Assembly (NCBI GenBank): GCA_010909165.1
Contig: VJWM01000025.1
Location: 2,604,001 to 2,668,000, forward strand
DNA from: Anthoceros angustus
Lineage: Eukaryota; Streptophyta; Anthocerotopsida; Anthocerotales; Anthocerotaceae
DNA: 64,000 bases
Direction: 5' to 3'
Shown here: positions 56,820-64,000 of the stretch, one piece after another
Position numbering within the stretch: position 1 is the stretch's first letter
Layout of the letters: every line of letters starts with the position of its first letter
Translations under genes and position numbers: made by a program
Notes under the pieces: generated by a model
Seen by the model: only the letters and a program-made list of their open reading frames with translations
Databases searched by the model: none
What the model was told of the DNA's origin: nothing

Positions 56820-57357
56820 ATCCAGGAGCGCATCTTCACGATCTCTCAACACCTTTCTGTTTTCAATCGTGGAAATCTGCATTTTGGTCTTGCCTCCCTT
56901 GTCTTGTTTCCACTTGACGTGAACTCCTGCGGCAACAATATCCACCTTGCTATCCGTCCGGACGGTCCGTCTTATTCACCGGATGCTTGAGCAAAGTGGT
57001 CTACATAGAACACAAACTCACCGGGTAGTAGTGTCGAATTTCTTGGCATATACCATACCCGGTGCTTGGCTCTGTAGTTGTGTATTTTCGTTCAGCGTGG
57101 GTGGTAGTCGTCCGGTAGTAGTATACGGGATAATCCGCTTATGTCGTCCCGGCTCGGCACTACTCCGATAGCAAAGCGGACATCTACATACACATGAAAT
57201 TTCTGCTCGATCCGGTCCTCTTAGAGGCCGTCGCTTACCAAGGTGTTACGTAAATCCGAAGGCCTCCTCTCGCTCCACGTGACGGTCCAAACCTCCTCCT
57301 TCCGATGATTACATCAACTTAGCGCCCTCTTGCAAAGTCCTTAATAAACGGCGGTAT
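56820..57357 (-). pseudogene. RNase H and RT-connection region, copy 1
   Basis: Minus-strand pieces match the RNase H part of gypsy pol: AERKYTTTEAKPGMVYLVKKF-type sequence (damaged here, about 57020-57100), LPGEFVFYVDH (about 56995-57030), and upstream FIKDFAK. Three further copies of this stretch follow between 58.16 and 60.43 kb. Confidence 0.75.
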
Positions 57358-57363
57358 CCCAGT

Positions 57364-58150
57364 CATGGGCGTAGTTCATCGTGAGTTTATTCAGATCCCG
57401 CAGATGAGCCCATTTGTCTTCTCTGTCGACCCATTGGCCTTAGGATTGTAGGGTGCCGTCTTGCGATGATGCCGAAATACTCCGTCATGGCGGCCACCAC
57501 ATCATTAAGGAAATGGGTTCCCCTATCACTTACCAACCGCAGGACATCCGCGGGTTATGATGTTCTCGCAGAATTTGGCCACGATTTTGGAGTCCTTGTC
57601 GCCACCGCCTCTACCCACCGGTGAGTCCGCCACCGTGATGTATCTCCTTGTGTGTGTCTTGTCGAGGTCAGATAGGTCCAACAAAGTCAATACCCCACTT
57701 TTCGAAGGTGCGGTGCCAATATCGGTACTAGCGGCCACCGTGTCGTCGGGGTTGGCTTTCCGATCCACGACAAGCATCACACTTCTTCACAAACCGGTGG
57801 GTGTCCCCATACATTGTTGGCCACCAAGATCCCGCTTCAAAATCTTTTGGTGGTGACTGTGCGTAGTGTCCACCCCCAATCCTTCGTGCATTCCTCGACG
57901 ACCGCCTCCTGCTCGCCGGTTGCAAGTACTGCTCTACTCCGTCCGCCCTAATTTGAACACACACCGTTGTACATTCTCAAGGGTCGAGCATAGTGCACGA
58001 ATGCCTCCTCTCCCACGAGTCGATTTTGGAAGCTCCATTCCCAGGTACCGCTATTTCTTCAGTGACGACGCGGCCCCCTCCCTTCTCCGCTCGCTACGCC
58101 GCTCGTAGCTTGGGGTTCTGGGCTCCTCCGGTTGTACTTTTATCGGCAAC
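57364..58150 (-). pseudogene. Duplicate integrase core and zinc-binding region
   Basis: Aligns with 55925-56815. FVKKCDACRGSESQP (about 57760-57800) shows the C-x2-C of the integrase zinc domain better than the first copy. It lacks the C-terminal part. Confidence 0.75.
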
Positions 58151-58159
58151 CAATGTCTC

Positions 58160-60430
58160 ATCCGGAACGCATCTTCCGATCTCTCAACACCGCCTGCTTT
58201 CAATCGTGACAGAAATTGCATTGGTGCTGCCTCCTTGTCTTGTTTCCACTTCAACGTGAACTCCTGCAGAACAATATCCACCTTGCTATCCGTCCGGACA
58301 GTCCGCCTTATTCACCGGATGCTTGAGCAAAGTGGTCTACATAGAACACAAACTCACCGGGTAGTAGTAGGTCGAATTTCTTGACAAGATATACCATACC
58401 CGGCTTGGCCTCAGTAGTTGTGTATTTTCGTTCAGCGTGGGTGGTAGTCGTCCGGTAGTATCGGGATAATCCCGCTTGGCCCTTCCGCTCAAGACTACTC
58501 CGATAGCAAAAGCTACATCTACATACACATGAAATTTCTGCTCGATCCGGTCCTCTTAGAACTGCGCTTACCAAGGTGTTACGTAAATCCGAAGGCCTCC
58601 TCTCGCCTCTGTGACTGTGTCCAAACCTCCTCCTTCCGCAGAGTTCATTAACCTCTTCGCAAAGTCCTTAATAAACCGCGTAGTATCCCACCATTCCGAA
58701 ACCTCTCGGCTCCTTTAGGTTCGTGGTGGAGGCGGATGACCGGACCTTGTCTGGTCCACCTCGATTCCCCGCCGACACGATGTCCAAGATTCCCTCCGTC
58801 ATTCCAAAGTAGCATTTCTCGGTGTAGGCTCAATTGAGTCTCCGGCGCTCAAGCACCTTCTTAGATGCCCAAGGTGTTTGTCCTGCTCCCCATGCACACA
58901 AAATCATCCGGAACGCATCTTCCGATCTCTCAACACCGCCTGCTTTCAATCGTGACAGAAATTGCTTTGGTGCCTCCCTTGTCTTGTTTCCACTTCAACG
59001 TGAACTCCTGCGGCAACAATATCCACCTTGCTATCCGTCCGGACAGTCCGCCTTATTCACCGGATGCTTCAACAAAAGTGGTCTACATAGAACACAAACT
59101 CACCGGGTAGTAGTGTCGGAATTTCTTGACAAGATATACCATACCCGGCTTGGCCTCAGTAGTTGTGTATTTTCGTTCAGCGTGGGTGAGCTGTCCCCGT
59201 AGTATACGGGATAATCCCCGCTTGTCGTCCTTCCGCTCAAGACTACTCCGATAGCAAAAGACACATCTACATACACATGAAATTTCTGCCCATCCGGTCC
59301 TCTTAGAACCGCTTACCAAGGTGTTCTCAGAATCAAAGGCCTCCTCTCGCTCCACGTGACGGTCCAAACCTCCTCCTTCCGCAGTAGTTCTGTCAACTTA
59401 GCCGCCCTCTTCGCAAAGTCCTTAATAAACCGGCGGTAGTATCCCACCATTCCCAGGAAACCTCTCAGCTCCTTTAGGTTCGTGGTGGAGGCGGATGACC
59501 GGACCTTGTCCGGTCCACCTCGATTCCCCGCGCCGACACCCGATGTCCCAGCAAGATTCCCTCCGTCATTCCAAAGTAGCATTTCTCCGGGTGTAGGCTC
59601 AATTGAGTCTCCGGCGCTCAAGCACCTTCTTAGATGCCCAAGGTGTTTGTCCCGCTCCCCATGCACACAAAATCATCCAGAACGCATCTTCCGATCTCTC
59701 AACACCGCCTGCTTTCAATCGTGACAGAAATTGCTTTGGTGCCTCCCTTGTCTTGTTTCCACTTCAACGTGAACTCCTGCGGCAACAATATCCACCTTGC
59801 TATCCGTCCGGACAGTCCGCCTTATTCACCGGATGCTTGAGCAAAGTGGTCTACATAGAACACAAACTCACCGGGTAGTAGTGTCGAATTTCTTGACAAG
59901 ATATACCATACCCGGCTTGGCCTCAGTAGTTGTGTATTTTCGTTCAGCGTGGGTGAGCTGTCCCCGTAGTATACGGGATAATCCCCGCTTGTCGCCCTTC
60001 CGCTCAAGACTACTCCGATAGCAAAAGACACATCTACATACACATGAAATTTCTGCCCATCCGGTCCTCTTAGAACCGCTTACCAAGGTGTTCTCAGAAT
60101 CAAAGGCCTCCTCTCGCTCGTGACTGTCCAAACCTCCTCCTTCCGCAGAGTTCCGCAACTTAGCCGCCTTCGCAAAGTCCTTAATAAACCGGCGGTAGTA
60201 TCCCACCATTCCTGTGAAACCTCTCGGCTCCTTTAGGTTCGTGGTGGAGGCGGATGACCGGACCTTGTCCCGTCCACCTCGATTCCCCGCCGACACCCGA
60301 TGTCCCAGCAAGATTCCCTCCGTTCCAAAGTAGCATTTCTCGGGTGTAGGCTCAATTGAGTCTCCGGCGCTCAAGCACCTTCTTAGATGCCCAAGGTGTT
60401 TGTCCCGCTCCCCATGCACACAAAATCATC
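58160..60430 (-). pseudogene. RT-thumb/RNase H region in three tandem copies of about 755 bp
   Basis: Units start at about 58160, 58908 and 59677, each with GGAACGCATCTTCCGATCTC (AGAACGC in the third). Each unit encodes, on the minus strand, the same pol segment: ERDKHLGHLRRCL, SIEPTPEKCYFG, GILLGHRVSA, LKELRGFLGMVGYYRRFIKD, FAKRAAKLTELLRKE (the last two best in unit 2), and then HAERKYTTTEAKPGMVYLVK with LPGEFVFYVDH. Unit 2 is the most complete; units 1 and 3 carry more small deletions. Junctions lie at TCATCC(A/G)GAA, which also occurs in the parental sequence at 56820 and 60426, so unequal exchange or template switching at this short match could have made the array. Confidence 0.82.
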
Positions 60431-60900
60431 CAGAATATCTCCATGAAGTCCCTCGAAGTCACGGAAGGCGTTGGTCACCATACGCATGAGCGACCACAGG
60501 CGCTCGGTCATCCCAAAGGCACTTCTCTTGTAGGCAAGCGTACCCCACTCCGTAGTGAAGGTCGTCTTGTCGGTCAAACTCCCTTAGGTGCAATTGGTTA
60601 TATCCGGAGTAGCCATCCGAGGAAGGAGTAAGTAGTCCGTCCGACCACCTTGTCCAAAATGTCTGAATGGCATCGGAAGTGGTCCTTCTCGTTGCGGCGT
60701 TGAGCTTCCTCAATCTTGGCATACCCGAATTTGTTGTTTCTTGGGAACCACCACAATCTAGCGACCCACTCGGCTGACGATGGGGAAAATGATGTCTGCC
60801 TCCGGTACTTATCAAGGACCTCCTTCACCTTGATCGAATACTTGGGGTTGAGCTTGTATTGATTCGGTGGCACGCTCACGGCTTCAAATCGATCTTATGC
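60383..60900 (-). pseudogene. RT palm of the right-hand gypsy element
   Basis: The frame 60383-60577 reads DKTTFTTEWGTLAYKRSAFG and then AFRDFEGLHGDILDDFVCMG. LDDF is the counterpart of the Y-x-DD catalytic box. Upstream (60598-60879) are NPKYSIKVKEVLDKYRR, SAEWVARL and the YSGYNQLHL block (60575-60600). Frames change at least twice. Confidence 0.85.
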
Positions 60901-62180
60901 TCTCCACTTCTTGAATGCCCTTCATGTCCGTGACCTTGAAGGCGAACACCTCATAAAACTCCCCGGTCTTTAGTCCTTCCTTGGTCAGGAGGCATGCCTT
61001 TCTTAAACTTGATTTGCACAGCGGACCTCCACTTCTTCCACGTCGTCCGGGTTCACCGTCTCCGTTCCGTCTTTGCCTCGCTGCGTCAAACCCCTCGTCC
61101 TCCTCGGGGATCGTCCTCTCGCATCCCCATTCTCTGAAGAGCTCGTCGGAGGTGAATCGTGTTACTCCTTGATGTCCTTTTCCTTGGTCCGACTCTTGTT
61201 GTCTCCCCTTGTCTTTGGTCAGGCCTCCTCTTCACTTCCTTCCTCCGGCCCGTTGTGGCGTTTACTCGAAAACAATCAATCACTTCCGCACCAAAGGCAT
61301 CCCACCGGTAGTCCATCTCCTCCTCGGACCAGCGGATCTTGGCGAAAGGGTACGCCTCCTCGGAGCTATCTTGTTCGTCGCCGGTGGAATCCTCCGCTGA
61401 GGTATACCCTTCGGTAGTGCTCACAGTTTCCCCACAATAGGTGTCCTTGCTCCAGGTGATAGCAACTCTCCCTTCTCGCACCTTAGGGTCCCAGTCCACC
61501 GGCTTGAAGTGAATCTCCTTCCTTCCAAAGTGTAGCGTGCAGGCCCGGCCATGGACAACACCTCATACCCTAATGGTCCGGCGGTTTGATCACAACAAAA
61601 TCCGGTTTGTAGGGTGCGCTATGGTGGCCAAGACTCGGTTAACTCCCGCGGATCTCTTCTTGACATATACGCCATTCTCGAGTCTTCGTTGAGGTTGAAG
61701 GATGTGAAGCCCAATTTTCGTGCGTGGCTTGTGATGAGGTTGACTCGGACCCGTGTCCAGCGGTACATCCTTGATGATACATCCAATCTCCACTTGTACC
61801 ATCGGGCGCCTGGGTCCGTATGGGACACCACCCTCACTTCCTTGCTACCCTTCACGGCTTTGGTGCTCCATGGTGGGTTTCCCCTAACGGCCGGACCTCT
61901 TGCCGGTATTTGGGTTATCCCTCGGCGGTGTCGAAAGGACACAAGGTCTGCGATTCATCATCGGTCCGCCACATTAAAGGGGAGAGGCTTCTACCCCAAT
62001 CGAGGATCCTGCTGCGTCCTCATCCTCTCCCCGGTCACTTGTTACGGTATTCTCCGGATGCTTGCGCATTTCCTCCTGCAACATCTCGGTCACCTCCGGA
62101 CTCGTCCGTGGAAGCTAACGTCGCCGTCGCGGAGGCACCGTTCCTTCTCCACATCTGCGGAGAACTTCCTTGGGTAATCC
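60901..62180 (-). pseudogene. Gypsy linker and aspartic protease region
   Basis: Between gag and RT on the minus strand. VQVEIGCIIKDVPLDTG (about 61755-61802) contains the D-T-G active-site triplet, and the adjacent frame continues as RVNLITSHARKLGF. A long acidic linker follows (61086-61499, with YTSAEDSTGDEQDSSEEAYP). The active-site Asp is kept; a frameshift follows directly. Confidence 0.7.
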
Positions 62181-62186
62181 CTCGGC

Positions 62187-64000
62187 GTGCTGCCGTCCAG
62201 CCCTCCTTCGCCATCGGATCCTCTGCTGGTATTCCGTTTGATTGCCTTCCTCGGCGTCGTGGCCTTCCTCGATCTTGTTCTTCTTCAATGGCGCCTTTCT
62301 CGTCGCTCCTTCCTTGACTGTAGACACCTCAAGATTTCCTCCCAACTCCTTCCTTTCGACACCCCCGTACCTTCTTGTTCTTTCCATCTCGCGTACCTCT
62401 GGGAATCTCTTCCCACTCCGCCAACTGAGCATCTTCGACTTGCCGTACGGTAACAGTCTTAGGAGGTGGCGTTGGTGGTCGGGGTTCTCCGCTTGGTGTG
62501 GCATATCGTACCGTCCTTGTGCGGGGGTTGGGACATAGCGTACTGCCTGTCATATGCCCAGCCTGCTTGCAGTCGCCACACAGCCGCTCGAAGTCCCCAT
62601 TACCCTGCCTCGTTGGGTACGGACACGCGTTGGAGTAATGGCCAGGATTCCCGCAGTTCCAAGACCACGGTGTCGGAGGATACGAAGGGCTCCCATGCGG
62701 TCTTTGCATCGGTGGGGCCCGTTGTATTGACGGACCTCGGTTGGCGGATACATGGTTTTGGGATATCGCGGCCCGGAGGGGCTTCACATGCACGATAGGC
62801 CTCTTCCCATTGCTCCTCGGCCTCCTCCTCGTATTCGTAGTCCACTTGATGCACCGGCCTTGAGGCGGTTGGATTCGAATGGCCGTGTTCGGCACCGGCA
62901 CACAGATCGTTCGCCGTGGTCGGTGTTTTCCGCGCTCTCGGTCCTTTTTGGTTTATCGCGGTCCTCTACTCTCTTTATCACTTTTCCGGTCCTCCGGACA
63001 CCTGCCTCCTTTGAGGGAGTCGGGTCCGTGGAGCTTCTCGGACGGTCTTGGTGTCACCACCTCCTTCTTACCACCTTCTTTTTGGCGGGCCTTTCTTGCT
63101 CTTCTTCTTGCGGGATACTCTTCCTCGCTAGAGACCTCCGTCTCTTCTTGGACTGCTCCTCCTCAAGACACCTCGATTGGTCTTCCTCCTCCTCAGACTC
63201 TTCCTCCTCAGTCGAACCCCGTTTCTTCTTCTTCTTCTTGCCTCCTTGAGCGGATTTCTTTATCCTCGATGTAGCGATTCCTCGTAGTTTTCGGCCGCTC
63301 GACCGCCTTGCCCGTCCTTCTCGGCGGCGGGGCGTGCACAGCCATGGGTTTGGCTAGACCGGCGAACCACCGTCACCGCTTGCATCGTGGTATGGGTTGG
63401 ATGCCGATCCCTCGGGGCGGAACGCTCGATGTCTGAGCCCTTCTCCTTCTTCCTCGCTTGATTTTCCAACTTTGATAATACATACCCCTCACGGTGATCC
63501 CTCGAAACCGTTCTAAGAAGGCATTTTCAAAGCTTCAAGCGAGGCGGGTGGGGCATTCTCCGGTGGTCGGTACTTTCTCCGATACCATTGAGCGGTCCTC
63601 GGAGAACCCCTTGGAAAATTTGGATGAGCGTCGACTCCCTCTCCGTTGAAGTTGGCTTTGGACACGAAGTCCTCCACAAAGGTCTCGCATCCGCTCCTTC
63701 TTCCCTCCGAATATAGATGCGCTTGTTTGGTCGAGGTAGGGGCCATGGCTGCCATCGATGGGTTAGGCGTGGTACCTACCTTCTTCCGTTGGCGTCCTCG
63801 TACCCGTACTCGTCTTGGTCCGACAATTCGACCACGTTCTCCCTCCTCGATCGGCGGTGCTCTCTCGTTGGGTTTGGCGTCTCTCCTCTCACGGCTCGGA
63901 GAGCACGCGAGGTGACCACGTCCGATCCTCCCGAGTTCACTCTTGGCCGTCGCTCGCCACGCATTCACTTACCTTCTCTTCCTAAGGGCTGCGGCTGCGG
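62187..64000 (-). pseudogene. Gypsy gag with two zinc knuckles, running off the right edge
   Basis: The open frame 62329-62901 carries knuckle 1, NCGNPGHYSNAC, in which the first Cys appears as Ser (WSWNC), and knuckle 2, CGDCKQAGHMTGSTLC. Towards the N-terminus (63513-63968) the frame shows ETFVEDFVSKANFNGEGVDA and AQWYRRKYRPPENAPPASLE, plausible capsid sequence. In between, 62900-63470 is Ser/Arg/Lys-rich with stops. This gag belongs with the protease, RT and integrase to its left as one minus-strand element of at least 8.5 kb including duplications. The 5' LTR lies outside the window. Confidence 0.75.

Noticed and set aside
1-64000. tRNA and rRNA genes
   Set aside because: No stretch showed a convincing cloverleaf with A and B boxes, or rRNA core sequence; the tRNA-Met match at 14894 is a primer-binding site only.

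Overview
This is eukaryotic nuclear DNA, most likely from a plant outside the seed plants (lycophyte, bryophyte or streptophyte-alga type). Evidence for this: a plant-like RNA polymerase II subunit 3 gene split by introns of only 82-108 bp, TATA and AATAAA signals around secreted Lys/Pro/Tyr-rich wall-type proteins, a short CCCTAAA telomere-type run, and abundant Ty3/gypsy, LINE, MULE-like and CACTA-like debris. The very short introns recall Selaginella, but the species is an inference. No bacterial operons, rRNA or convincing tRNA genes were seen.

Layout. 1-2.4 kb: minus-strand Ty3/gypsy gag-protease-RT relic running off the left edge. 4.0-7.7 kb: two adjacent decayed copies of a transposase-type gene. 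9-12.7 kb: poorly resolved minus-strand coding relics. 13.9-16.8 kb: LTR-retrotransposon pieces (gag-like ORF, primer-binding site, LTR, a well preserved integrase ORF, a second LTR). 17.0-23.7 kb: minisatellites and a satellite interrupted by a 4.7-kb CACTA-like non-autonomous transposon with 3-bp target duplications. 24.2-31.5 kb: LINE remnants, A/T-rich minisatellites and two tandem fragments of a ParB-like gene. 32.2-40.4 kb: the only clearly host-type genes, an intact RPB3 gene, a diverged second copy, a dead third copy, and two wall-protein genes, arranged as a tandem segmental duplication. 41-42.6 kb: MULE-like transposase fragment. 43.4-49.7 kb: minus-strand gene relics that join a ParB-like domain to a DNA amino-methyltransferase domain, with tandem duplications at both ends. 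50-64 kb: GC-rich Ty3/gypsy sequence on the minus strand (gag, protease, RT, RNase H, integrase), with its RT/RNase H part repeated in tandem.

Two themes run through the window. Nearly every coding block sits beside a second copy of itself, and many neighbouring copies differ more by small insertions and deletions than by substitutions, so real tandem duplication and assembly error both have to be considered. The most unusual content is the ParB-like/DNA-methyltransferase family (four partial copies), followed by the CACTA-like element inside a satellite and the RPB3 triplication. All frames and splice sites were read by eye, so exact ends of degenerate features are approximate.
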